The notes: generated by a model from the letters alone, not told the origin. Positions 11,031-21,570 are shown, counted from the first letter of the stretch. The stretch: DNA of 26,005 nucleotides from Lingula anatina (GCF_001039355.2 NW_019774023.1:1-26005), one strand, 5' to 3'. Made by a program: numbers and translations.

Positions 11031-13437
11031 AAAGCATTGTAAACAGAATAGTTCAAAAGCCCAGGGGGCAAAAATCTGAAACAAAATGAGGTGGTTTTTG
11101 CAATACTTAACATATACCTGCCATCATGTTTCAGACATTCAAAATTAATTATGAAGAAGTTAGTTTTCAAAAGAATGTACAGAAGCTCATAATGAACGGA
11201 ACTAAGTCTAATACTAAATTTAAATAATCCAAAACAAAATTTAAAAAAAAAGAGACTGAACAATGTATTGATCTGGATATATATTGTTACATAAGAGAAG
11301 GAATAAGTTGATATTGGGCACAATACTAAAGGAAAGGTATAAAACCATGAAAAACATTTGTGTTAATGGAGTATTTGACCCTACACCTTTTTATCATAAA
11401 AATATAAGAGAAAACTGTTGGCAATAAAATCACCATTACCTGGTATTACAAATAGTTCTGACACATAGGACAATGTTGGAATCTATTGAAACTTGACCCA
11501 CCCTCCCACTTGTTAATTTTTTTTCAATAACAATTAAAGAGAGCCCATAGCAACCACATCTAAAATGTGTGTTTAGCAGTACATGTACCTGTCAAAATGT
11601 GGACCATAGATTCATTGTATGGTAAGTTAATTGCTCTAAGTGCTTGTGATGACCCCAAAAGGTCACTGCCCAGAGATTCCGGCAGGCGCCAACGATTGGT
11701 ACCTCCAACCATTTTACGTACTCTACAACGAGGTGTTACGGCATGCTGAAAATACAAATGTTATACATTAGTACTCTTCCTGAAAAAATGCACTACATTA
11801 CTGTAGTGCTTGTATATCTAGTCATTTACTGTCCAATTTAAAATAGCAGCATAAATCCAAGCTAACATCTCTGTGCTTTTTGAGATTGTACATATGTATT
11901 GAGTCTATATACAATATTTCACAGCTGTTTTTCAAGGTTAAGCACAATTATGACTGCTTGATGCAAAACTTATTTATTGGCTGACCCTATGTAAAATTAT
12001 ATAAGGCAATGTGGTTTCACCCAAGTCCTCAAAAATCTTTTTACCCAACTGAAATATTCTATTCAGGCATTTTGCTACAACCCAATACCACAACCCAATT
12101 TAGAGCTGTGATTTATTTACAGAATCAGAATATTGGATTTCCAAACAAATAAAATGAAAAGAAAATAGCTTTGTATTGAAACTTGGTGAATAAACATCAT
12201 GGCCCCGAATATGATCTCTAAATAAAGTGCATTAAGCATGCTTTTATGTCATTATTGATTTTGAATAAAATGCATTGTGAAGAAATACAAAGGCCGCCAC
12301 ACTAAGCTCCATAAACCAACACACTAGCATAAAGTGAGCTGGTACTAAGGTGGCAGCACCATTAGTATGACCATAACAATTTCAGGGTATCAAGACTTCA
12401 AGCAAAAAAAAAAAGCTAAAAGTTTAAAGTTGGTCTGTTTACTTCATGAAAATTATCATTTTAAGATTAAATAAATATCACATTTATAATTAAGAAAAAA
12501 AGATTAAAAGATCCACACAAAGTTCACCCTAAGAAAATTTTCTTAATCAATTTTCTGGCTTGATGTTAACATAGTTTAAGAAATAAAATCTAATAGATGA
12601 AAATATAAAATGTATAGACTAAAGGAAAAAAATGGTATCAGGAAAAAAAAGTAAAACTACACCCAAATTATAGCACCAGTTATTTTTGTTTAGTAATACT
12701 TACTCTTACTATAACTTCCTGTGTAGCAAATAAAAATATAATACTAACAATATTATAATTATACAAACATCATCAACTTACTATAGCAATCCCCAAAACA
12801 CTTCTAAACTATGTATTTTGGATAATATACATACTCAAATAATATTCTAAGCATTTTACAGACATACATGTACAAAGGCCATGAAGAAAAGGTTAATAGA
12901 AAATAATCTAACATGAAAAAAGAAAGCTCCCATTTCCTTTAACATTTGCCAGAGTGGAACAAACTTCTGATAATTTACACATCTGCAAAACTAATAATTA
13001 AAATACACTGGTTAATACCCAATGTCTAACATACATTCTACATACTGGCCGTGTGTACTGGGGTACATGATAGATTAGTGACTCTGTACCAACTTCCACA
13101 GTCCATATACCATATACCATTCCCACAGACAATTGGATCGATATATCTCCCTGGGGAGTCTCATTAAATGGCTGTCAACTGGACTGGCTTAAATTTCTGT
13201 CATGCCTAGTAAAGCTGTTAGGGGGTAATTATCTTTACCCCCTAGCTGATTCGGTATGTGTGACAGACATTTAAGCTGGTTAGTTGACAGCAATTTAGTG
13301 AGACTCCCCAGGGGTTAGATCGATCCAGATGGGAACCCAGTCTAAATCCAGTGGTATTATGTCTACTTACCCTTTCTGGTTTCCTTCCATCAACCACTAC
13401 CCCCATTAGTGCCGTAGTGGGAGCTGTTAAAACAGAC
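5771..13437 (-). CDS. BTBD16: BTB/BACK-domain protein, BTBD16-like, 5'-incomplete, 15 exons
   Basis: Exons in gene order: 13371-13437, 11589-11745, 10766-10937, 10334-10437, 9631-9978, 9295-9409, 8926-8995, 8500-8630, 8213-8332, 7808-7899, 7504-7586, 6787-6864, 6421-6522, 6000-6188 and 5771-5839. Every border is GT/AG and every split codon closes, giving 631 residues; the first exon continues a codon from an unseen one. About 165 proline-containing N-terminal residues include the block GGTNRWRLPES. A BTB domain (about 167-320) starts DVLLHCAGMDWELHRPFLQ. A BACK-type helical region (about 325-470) includes LFTFNEYSLYKVLAYWVFLQ. The C-terminal module carries EVFSLHGFHFEIKA, TYSFYMQ and the end FVSFALIFPPS. 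The ending and the LFTF block match what I remember of vertebrate BTBD16, whose role is poorly known. BTB-BACK proteins often act as Cullin-3 adaptors, but nothing here proves that. Confidence 0.8.
7088..7498. repeat. Imperfect direct repeat in a BTBD16-like intron, copies separated by N and a GC-rich block
   Basis: Copy 1 spans about 7088-7238 and copy 2 about 7313-7498. They share long identical stretches such as TATATGCTACAAAGGATACAGCATACA at the start (copy 1 form reads CTATATG) and a run of over 25 bases including CCCAAATGAAAGCAATCCAA at the end. Copy 2 has roughly 35 extra bases plus scattered substitutions. Copy 2 runs directly into the donor of exon 7504-7586. The single N at 7239 marks a join. 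Confidence 0.9.
7240..7312. other. GC-rich 73-bp block with a 28-bp palindrome
   Basis: This is about 60% GC, against roughly 35% for the surroundings. It ends in an inverted repeat at 7285-7312: GTACCGCCAGCG, loop CTAA, then CGCTGGTGGTAC, a 12-bp stem with one G-T pair. No coding or known element was recognised. It follows the N at 7239 directly. Confidence 0.75.
9631..9978 (-). other. BTB-domain exon of the BTBD16-like gene, with internal insertion
   Basis: This is the largest exon (348 nt; 115 codons plus split ends) and holds the first half of the BTB fold. It opens with DVLLHCAGMDWELHRPFLQ and SETLSSLL, equivalent to the usual D-V-x-L...F..H+..L block, and closes with MTVITLDLKDPVITKH. 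Between them lie about 60-65 charged residues with tyrosine- and lysine-rich runs, for example RYYYKNKAS, where ordinary BTB domains have only a short loop. The next exon (9295-9409) completes the fold with GNLYHDETEVEVVDVVGVL. Confidence 0.8.
10994..11028. repeat. (AAAT)n microsatellite
   Basis: Eight or so AAAT units lie in the intron between BTBD16-like exons 10766-10937 and 11589-11745. It has no other notable content. Confidence 0.9.
11746..13134 (-). other. Intron of the BTBD16-like gene
   Basis: AT-rich intronic sequence between exons 11589-11745 and 13371-13437. I find no coding exon, RNA gene or clear repeat in this part. The foldback at 13135-13326 occupies its 5' end in transcript orientation. 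Confidence 0.6.
13135..13326. repeat. 192-bp foldback (long imperfect inverted repeat)
   Basis: The left arm, 13135-13202, and right arm, 13259-13326, are inverted copies of about 66 bp at roughly 80-85% identity. Shared blocks include GGATCGAT, TGGGGAGTCTCA, GCTGTCAACT and CTTAAAT followed by CTGTCA. The central spacer is itself a hairpin, with AGGGGGTAA opposite TTACCCCCT around 13219-13244. No target duplication is evident at the edges. It could be a solo foldback or MITE remnant. It lies 44 bp from exon 13371-13437 and would fold as double-stranded RNA in the pre-mRNA. Confidence 0.85.
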
Positions 13438-13678
13438 CTGAAGATGAACAATAAAAAATATAAATTACTTACATATCCTAAACTATAAGGAAGAAAATGC
13501 AATATAGAAAAGGGATATTATTGCCTTATCAAATTAAAAGTTTAAGATGTTTAAATACTTGTCTCTCTGGTACATTCCCTAGTTACTTATGCATACACAA
13601 AGATCATTTGGTGGGTTTGGATACCAGTACATGTACTGTAATCTATAGGATTTAAGTTTGTTGACCTCAGATTAGGGA

Positions 13679-14248
13679 NNNNNNNNNNNNNNNNNNNNNN
13701 NNNNNNNNNNNNNNNNNNNNNNNNNNNNNNNNNNNNNNNNNNNNNNNNNNNNNNNNNNNNNNNNNNNNNNNNNNNNNNNNNNNNNNNNNNNNNNNNNNNN
13801 NNNNNNNNNNNNNNNNNNNNNNNNNNNNNNNNNNNNNNNNNNNNNNNNNNNNNNNNNNNNNNNNNNNNNNNNNNNNNNNNNNNNNNNNNNNNNNNNNNNN
13901 NNNNNNNNNNNNNNNNNNNNNNNNNNNNNNNNNNNNNNNNNNNNNNNNNNNNNNNNNNNNNNNNNNNNNNNNNNNNNNNNNNNNNNNNNNNNNNNNNNNN
14001 NNNNNNNNNNNNNNNNNNNNNNNNNNNNNNNNNNNNNNNNNNNNNNNNNNNNNNNNNNNNNNNNNNNNNNNNNNNNNNNNNNNNNNNNNNNNNNNNNNNN
14101 NNNNNNNNNNNNNNNNNNNNNNNNNNNNNNNNNNNNNNNNNNNNNNNNNNNNNNNNNNNNNNNNNNNNNNNNNNNNNNNNNNNNNNNNNNNNNNNNNNNN
14201 NNNNNNNNNNNNNNNNNNNNNNNNNNNNNNNNNNNNNNNNNNNNNNNN
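13679..14248. other. Assembly gap (570 N)
   Basis: A run of Ns. Its right side opens inside a LINE open frame. Its left side (13587-13678) shows no LINE coding sequence, so the LINE reverse transcriptase and 3' end are either in the gap or absent. Confidence 1.
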
Positions 14249-14907
14249 TTCTAACAACTCTGGTGTGATCCATGTAGCCTTTGGCTTTACTGTCACTCTC
14301 TTTTCCTGTAGTGGAGCCTGGTTATCAATGGCCTTTGATAACGAATTATTGTAGTGAGTAACTTGTAAATTTATGTCAGATATGCTGACCATCTGACTTA
14401 AAGCATTTGAAAGTTCCCTGTTTAAGATGTCACTGTCAATTCTGGAAAGTAGCCGGCTCTGTTTGACTACTTTAGTTGGCGCTGGGCGGTTGGCATTGGC
14501 TACGAAATGAACTGCTGCATGATCAGAGGGCAAAGTGTGATCTACGAAGAAGTTACTGAGACATGAGTTTTTTCTTGTCAAAACAAGATCTAAAACATGA
14601 CCTTTCGAATGAGTAAAACTTTCAACATGCTGTTCAAGTCCCACTGAGGATAACAGATCATTGAATTTTTCCACGTCACTACATTCGTTGTCATCCACAT
14701 GGATGTTGAAGTCCCCTGCAATTACTAAGTGACCAGATGAAACAATAGCTGTCTCCAAAAGTACAGAAAATTCATCAATGAAATAAGGAATTGTATACTT
14801 GTGTTTTGCTGAGTAAGGTGGCCTATATATTACAAATAGACGCAACAGTTCCTTTCTAATTTGCACCGTTAGGTCCATTATCTCAAACGAATTGAATGAA
14901 TGATTTA
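14249..14907 (-). pseudogene. LINE ORF2, second endonuclease piece, frameshifted from the first
   Basis: It continues the endonuclease one frame away from the preceding piece, with SFEIMDLTVQ then YRPPYS, GDFNIHVDD, LDLVLTRKN and SDHAAVHF. It then reaches the linker before the reverse transcriptase (KATWITPELL) and enters the N gap. The protein on both sides of the break is well kept, so a single-base indel in the homopolymer is the simplest explanation. Confidence 0.8.
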
Positions 14908-15714
14908 TTTTTTTACAACTTTCATGTTATTTCGCACAACTACAGCAATGCCACCCCCTTTCCTGGCTGATCTCGGCAGATGGTAGATGTTATACCCATT
15001 TAAGGATGATTGAAAATCTGCATTTACATAATTTCGATTTTTGTCAGTAATCCAGGTCTCGGTAATCATGAAAATATCTGTATTCTTCTCTGCTATAGAG
15101 GTGACAAGAGATGGAATTTTGCCCTGTATCGATCGGGAATTCCAGAGGGAAATATTTATAAAGTTATCAGTGTAGTATGATGATACACATTTCACCTTTG
15201 TCAATATGCCGCTTGTGTTTCTACATTGTGTTTTGCCAATGTGTCTGGAGAAAACATCTATCATGACAGGGATAGATTTCCATTCCACCTTTTGAGGACT
15301 CATGGGCAGGGAAAAAGGCTCATCAATGTCTCTATTAAACACATTTGTTACCACCCTGATATTTGACCAATCCGGTGTTGTCGGTCTCCTCAGATTATCA
15401 AAGTTGGGACCTGTCTGCTTTACATTGGATGAAAGCATTTCCCTGTCTTGATGGATCATAGTAGTAATTTGCCTCTTCTGGGTCACTCCACCTCTAGACC
15501 CCCTGAGGTGTTTAATTATGTTAAGGTCTTTCATTATTGCCCAGGTAGTGGATGGTAGTTTGTGCTTGCCTTGGGCATTGATATCTATCAACATGTCTCT
15601 TACATAAGCATATTTAGGCACACACCTATTTATAGTTCTTATAGAACTCATTGTCCTAGGTTGAGTACAAATCGAATTCCTCAGGTGTAACTGCTGAGCT
15701 TGTGTCTTTGACAA
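14905..15714 (-). pseudogene. LINE ORF2, N-terminal piece
   Basis: This open frame covers a basic N-terminal extension and the first part of the endonuclease (NSRS and ITETW motifs, then YHLPRSARKGGGIAVVV). It has no ATG at its far upstream edge; the first in-frame ATG is about 22 codons in, at the MSSIRTINRC stretch. The true start may lie further upstream. It ends at a stop just after a run of seven A (minus strand), where the remaining endonuclease continues in the other frame. Confidence 0.8.
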
Positions 15715-16139
15715 TGGCTACCTTGAAGAATCATCAGAACTTAGTCCAAATATTCAGAGAATGTCAGTATGACACTAAGATGTCCAATAAGTGTCCTAAA
15801 ACAACTATGCATACAGTCCTGGCACCTTTAGACAGATGATCATAAAAAGTTTATGGTAAAAATGTCTTCCAATTCCACTAAAATTAGCAATTTTGATCCA
15901 GCCTACAAAAGCTGTTGGCAGCTCATAAGTGGCGCCCCCCCAATATTAAATGCGAATACAGGCTCAGTATAATGTAGCCAATACATGTATGTAAAACATT
16001 GTTAATGCTTGGTTCAGAGTCAACAGAGTTCACAGAAAATGTCCCATCATCTCAGTAAAATGTCCTTGGTAGAACGAATAGTAGTAGATATCGCTGTCAC
16101 ATCTGATAATAACAACCTCATCAGTTCTGAGTGTGCCTC
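15715..16139 (-). other. Region between LINE and Gypsy remnants; possible Gypsy 3' end
   Basis: No gene is seen. On the minus strand it follows the Gypsy pol stop and includes a G-run preceded by AATATT at about 15934-15946, which resembles a polypurine tract and would precede a 3' LTR. No LTR copy is available in the window to confirm this. The left part may equally be LINE 5' sequence. Confidence 0.35.
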
Positions 16140-17760
16140 TCAACAATAACGTATTGGAGGTATTACTGTTCTGCCACTTCTCGTAACAATAGTGTCTTTG
16201 ACAGTTCTATCACCTTGTGGTTGGTCATCACCCACGTTAATAGGAGTCACACATTGACCACGTGAGGGTTTTAGCCCCCCTTCCCTTACGGGACTTTAAA
16301 TGGTCATGATGCACCACCACAACTTTTCATTTTGTTTTTATCTTATTTAAAGTTAGAAAAATCACCTTAATAATTTTGAAGGGACCGAGCCATACTGGCT
16401 GTAATTTCTTTGAACTACCAGGTTTTGACATGTTATCATACCTATACACTAGGTCGCCCTTACAATATTGTGCTTGCCTGGCATTTGCGTCATAGTACGC
16501 TTTTTGTGTCTTTAAATTCTCACCGAGACATTTTCTGACCAACTCGTGAACGCTCTCTAGCTTCTCTTTTAATTGCATGACATAGCTATTTGGTTCAATA
16601 TCACCTTTAATAAACCAAACGTAAAATCAATGGGCTGTCTAGTTTCCCTTCCAAACATCAACGTGTTTGGGGTCAGACCTGTCAGTTAGGGACCGCCCTG
16701 ATTGCGCCTGTAATTAAAGATAAATGTTCATCCCAACCATTGTCCTTTCTTTCCAAATAACACCGTAGGGGAGACCGGGGCTAGTTGGCCCAGTTAGACA
16801 CTTTTGGCCTTGTAGAGCCAACTAGGAATGAGTTAGNTTTGTGGGTAATATAAGGGTCCAACTTGCCCCGAGTCAAGGGGGCCAACTAGCACCGGGTGCA
16901 CACTTTTTATTTTAAAGGATGGCAGCCATTTTTGGTGCTAGAATGAGCAACGATGATACGTCTCTGTGAAACTTGAAACAATGAGCTTCAGTTTGATGCC
17001 CTATACATATATTATATTCGATCAAAAGCCTATGAAATAGATTTTTAAATCTCTTTAACAAAATTACTTTTAGGTGCAAAAATACTTTATTTCGACTCAC
17101 CGTTTAAGTTAAACTTTTTAACGTCCGACACTTCCTTAGCATTGTAGGCTACGGTCACTTTACAAGAGTATGTGGCCTATTTTTTTACCTCGTAGGTACT
17201 TTGTCATAAATTGGCTTGGAGTAACTTACCCCGGGGTCCAACTAGCCCCGGTCTCCCCTATATACTGCATAATATTAATCCTATTCTGACGTTCCACAGC
17301 GCCATTCGAACACGGCCTTTACGGACTGGTCCGAGTTTTGTTAATGGATAATTACTAAACAATTCACTTGTAAAATTGGCGCCCATGTCGAAATGTATGA
17401 TGGTTGGACCATCAAACCTAACAATGAAACTGTTTACCAATGTTTTTGATCCTGTAATGGATACGCTTCCACCCATATAGTGAACTGACACACGACAACT
17501 AAAATGTACTTATTTCCTGCTCCAACACGAGTGGAAAATGTGCCGTGAAGTAGCCAGAGACATATCTGTGAATATCTTGGGGAAAAATCAATCTGTGGGC
17601 CTGGCAGAGTGTAGCTTAAGCGCAGGTTTTCCAGATGCACCATTAATAGGACCCGCCTAAGATAGGAACAAATCACGCCGTAGGCGCCAAATTTCGAGGA
17701 AGTAGAGCAACGATTTCTGTACTTGGAAAATACCTGAACGTACGAACTTTTTAGGTTAGA
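16140..17760 (-). mobile_element. Decayed Ty3/Gypsy retrotransposon pol (integrase region), split by a MITE
   Basis: Minus-strand integrase fragments read in several frames. 17434-17640 gives KYILVVVCQFTIWVEAYPL, the integrase core beta-strand block; its usual Asp is replaced by Cys in VVVCQF. 17259-17490 gives FDGPTIIHFDMGANFTSELF, the second core block. 16580-16700 gives LTPNTLMFGRE. 16327-16578 gives AYYDANARQAQYCKGDLVY and the GPF motif (VWLGPFKIIKV) of the C-terminal domain. A final piece around 16140-16320 has VHHDHLK and VTRSGRT, typical of the Pol end. Frameshifts, an in-frame stop near 16325 and the MITE insertion show it is dead. Upstream reverse transcriptase and RNase H were not recognised. 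Confidence 0.85.
16768..17258. mobile_element. MITE-like DNA element with 21-bp perfect TIRs and TA target duplication
   Basis: The ends are GGGGAGACCGGGGCTAGTTG(G) at 16768-16788 and its exact reverse complement at 17238-17258. Both sides are flanked by TA (16766-16767 and 17259-17260), the target duplication of Tc1/mariner-type elements (family knowledge). It is 491 bp, AT-rich inside, without a transposase frame, so it would depend on a partner in trans. It is inserted in the Gypsy integrase between the FTSELF and LTPNTLMFGRE segments and is therefore younger than the Gypsy copy. It contains one ambiguous base at 16837. Confidence 0.9.
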
Positions 17761-20700
17761 GACTTGTGCTGTTTTCACTTTATAAGGAAGAAATGTTGAC
17801 AGATTATATGTACTGACATGTTGGATTTGCAAAAGTTAGAGCCGAATGACTCTTGCAAAGCAAAATTCGCCAGGAGGACATACAGCGCAGCAATGACGAC
17901 GTTTTAACAGGCTACATGACCAGAAATTTGTTTGTGGTTTAGGAAATCATCAGTTACTATGCCAGTTGATATGCATGCCTTTTAGATGAAAGCGGCTAGT
18001 CGACGGATTAATGGAGAAGTCATTGAACAAATGACAGCTCCCATTTATTCATGTGGACGACGTTAAACTTTGCCAGGTAAGGGAATATTTCTTTATTATA
18101 ATTTTATAGTGAGGAATAACGGAGCTTTCGAACGTTTATTTACTGACTGCCTTTTTCGTACAATTTCACAAGTATTTACAAGTACTCTTTTTCTCCGTGC
18201 TGATCATGCGTTTACTTATTTTCTTTCCATTGTTCCATTCTCATATTGCAAACCCCCATTCAATATTCAACATTTCCTTATTAGGAAATTTCTAAGAGAC
18301 CTGTTTTCAATTTAAAATCTTTAAAATTATATTTGAATTACTCATGCCGAAATATAGATACGTGTAATATCGCGTCGATCATGCATCCATGTTCATTATA
18401 ATACTAAAAGTAACATTCAAGTGGTTTATTAATGCAGCAATGCAGCAATGTACCTCAATGTAATTTTCGTATGCACTGTTCGTGCACCCCCCTTAATGAC
18501 TGATAATTTGACTAAACACATGTTCACGTCTTCAAAATGAAACAAAGGTTTCCAAAATATTTTCTTTTCTGCACTGTAACACCAAAGAAAGGAAGGTAAT
18601 GTGTACTAATATGCACCAGCAAGAGGGGTCCATTGAGACGCAGTAGGTCAACAAATCAGACCAACCAATTGATTAAATTGATGATTTGTCAACGACAACA
18701 TCATTAAAATTTTCAAAGTTGCATAGTTTATTGCTATATGTTCTCAACCTCATTATCTGGTGTAAAATGGCGCAACCACTGGGTTGCAACACAAATACAT
18801 TTTCTCATACGAAAATATAGGGTTTGTCATGGTCATCTTGGGCCAGAGTGTCAGGAATTCCAAGCGTCTATTTTTATGTTCTAATTCATTCTTCAACCGA
18901 ACATGAATTATTTTTCTAACCGCCACTATTCAAACTTGAAGAAAATACCATTTTCAAAAAGACTATGTACCGTAACCGTTTATCCTCTGACTGCCAGGTA
19001 GCCACGTTTTGATTGAAACATAAAACATATCATTAACAAAATTAAGAACACAGTTGATATATGAAATTTCATTCGAGAGTTTACGTTAAACATCGTTTCG
19101 TCTGATGTCTGTAACAGAGTACACAAAAACGGTCTTAGAACTTTTCTGCGCATTTTGCTGCGGTTAGCAGAGCTAAGGATTTTAAAGGTATTCTCATTGT
19201 AATAATCGAACATCAGATGCAAGTAATGCCGTCAGTAAAAGTCCGTTATCACACCTGGTGACCTTTATTTTATCTTTAGGTTGCACTCAGTGAATATGCC
19301 GGCGTCTATCATGGAGGCAACGGGCACATAAACTTACAAAACATAATTCTAATCCACTCCCATCAAAATGACAGAGAAATGGCTTTTGTTGTTGTAATAT
19401 GCGCTGGCAAAATTTGTGGGCTCCCCGTGGAAACAGGCAATTGTGGAAATTCTATTCTTCGTCAGGGCCTAATTGAAACCTTCCGCGAGCCTTTTTTTTT
19501 CTACACGAAGACAGACATTTGAAGAAAAGAAAAAAGTAACTAAACAACGACAATAGTGGTATGAACAAAGCTCCTAACTCGCAATAGGCTACATATCTTT
19601 AGGTAAGAACATACCGAAGTCAAAATTTATGACACAGATTATCGAGAAGGCAAAATGTATACTATTATTAATGTCATGTTTATGTATTTTATTTTTCGAC
19701 TTTAGTTGCTATGCATAAGGCGCATATTTAGGAGAACAAAGTTTGTTGTCGGACTATTTACGGTGAATTAACCATATGCAGAGTTTGGTTGCCCACTTCC
19801 TTATTTCCATTTTTAAACACATTAGCTAGAAAGAACATAATTGAGCAGTGATTTAGTTGAGGTTACTGATTGTTTATTACAGGTATTTATCGTTTCATTA
19901 TCAAATCAAAGTTATCGAGCAGATGAAAACAGAAGTAAGATGGCGTACCGGGTATTTGTAAGCACGTCTAGTTCTTAGAGACGGAGCAAAGAGGAAAACA
20001 AAGTTGGAGACATTGGCTACAGTTAAAGAAAAGAGAGTAAAAATAAGGTCCATAAAATCGTTGTCTCTCTAGTATTTCGGGACTTAATACCGAAGCATCG
20101 GTTTGCCGCATTGTAACATTGCGACAGTCAATGAAAAGTTCATAACGTCCACGGTATTATTATTATTGCTGTTGTTGTTGGTATTATTATAATTGTGATT
20201 TAGTCTAATATAAAGCTAGAAATCCCCTTAATATTTATAGTGGACTTGTTTTTACCAACTTTTTGCTCTATTGTATGGGGGGGGGTGTATGTGTGATCAT
20301 TCAATTTGATGTTGTAACTATCCTCATCTTGTAACTTTGTATTATATTACATTTCGTCATTTTTATAAATGACAATATCAGCCATATGGACTTATTTCCT
20401 GTTTTATTTGAGCAAAAACTGAGCTTCATTGTGCTTGTGGACATTTGGCTACATAAAATCGTTTTTTTTTATCCCCACTATTTTTATGTTTGTCTAGAGC
20501 ATCTTTAGCAGAGAATGAGGCTATCAAAGTAAAAAAATAAAATAGCTTCCATCCAGGAGATCCGAGAAATTGTGCAGTCATTACCTAGCAATAGTTATCA
20601 TATATAAATATTATCTGGCAGTATCTTAACGCAGGGTAACTGCTTGAATTGTTAAAGAGGGCAGTGTTTGTTCTGATCTTTTTCCAACGATAATGCAACA

Positions 20701-21562
20701 CAGCTCTCCATTGACAGCATTTTTGGCATATTATATGCTTACACGATAAAGTTATTTGTAGTTTACAGTTAAAAACAATTGATGTTTATATTAACGCTAT
20801 TACACCTGTGACTGTGTATTCTAAGTTTACACGTTTTTATATCAATTATAAAGCACGTTTGTTACCGTCATACTTATTTACATTATAATTACATTAGATG
20901 CTACACTACGTTTGTCAACACACTACAGGTCACGGCACCAAATCTTTATTCAATAGGTCTATCAGTGCCAATTCAAATCAGATTTTATTTGGCATTTTAT
21001 CAATTCAAAAGACATTAGCTGACTAGAAATGAAAAAGAAGAACTTAAATTGCTTGTACAAAATTCTTCGATATGAAATCAGAACAGTAAAATACAAGAAA
21101 CACAAGCTAACACAAAGCTACAATTGCAACTCAAATTAAGCATTAAGCAAAGATCGGAAAGAAACTGTAAAGCCGGCTTGAAGTTGAGTCAGTTTTGTCA
21201 TAATGTCGCTATTTGGACACATTATTTTATCTGAAATAAATATTAGTTTGGAAAGACTGTTAGGAATGGATAAGAAAATTTTAACGTTGAGGCTGACAGC
21301 ACTATATGTTCTTATATTCAAATATTCTAAAATCTCTTCGCGATTAGTTGCAATATACAGTTCGTTCAGTTTTCCCTCGTATTACTAAACGATAGATGCA
21401 GCACTGTTTATTTTTCATAGGAGTTATGAAACTTTGCAGATGAGGTAATCACCGCCCGTTTGTGTTACTCATTGTGTATGTGAATTTGTTGCTGTAATTT
21501 ATAAATTTAAAACATGTGTTTTCACTTGGAGCTACTCGGAAAAATTTGTTTGGGTGTCAGGT
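17761..21562. other. Gene-poor region between the retroelement block and the caspase-like gene
   Basis: No homology-bearing open frame is found. Open frames at 18070-18315 (+), 18980-19222 (-) and 21136-21388 (both strands) are short and lack motifs. A good donor-like CCAG/GTAAGG at about 18073 could end a noncoding exon, but nothing supports it further. TTA/TTG-rich low complexity lies at about 20155-20200 and a G-run near 20277-20286. Upstream exons of either flanking gene could hide here. Confidence 0.5.
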
Positions 21563-21570
21563 ATATAAAG
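21563..21570 (+). promoter_or_regulatory. Candidate TATA box of the caspase-like gene
   Basis: TATATAAA followed by GG, 383 bases before the proposed ATG at 21953. It would place transcription near 21595 and give a 5'UTR of about 360 bases containing upstream ATGs. In AT-rich DNA such matches arise by chance, so this is tentative. Confidence 0.25.

Larger units (their letters stand above)
14249..15714 (-). mobile_element. APE-type non-LTR retrotransposon (LINE), ORF2 N-terminal and endonuclease region
   Basis: The element runs on the minus strand. An upstream basic region with RGSRGG leads into an apurinic-like endonuclease. Its motifs appear in order: LWNSRSIQGK, ITETWI (catalytic Glu), YRPPYS, GDFNIH (Asp and Asn), LDLVLTRK and SDHAAV (Ser-Asp-His). 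These are the hallmarks of CR1/Jockey-like LINEs (family knowledge); the clade is not settled here. The frame breaks near 14908-14914 and runs into the gap before any reverse transcriptase motif. It lies upstream of, or within a 5' intron of, the BTBD16-like gene and in the same orientation. Confidence 0.9.

Noticed and set aside
18070-18315. 81-residue hydrophobic open frame on the plus strand.
   Set aside because: No recognisable motif, and the sequence at its start reads as a splice donor (CCAG/GTAAGG).
18980-19222. 80-residue minus-strand open frame with an apolar stretch.
   Set aside because: Short, begins with a non-ATG codon, AT-rich, no family resemblance.
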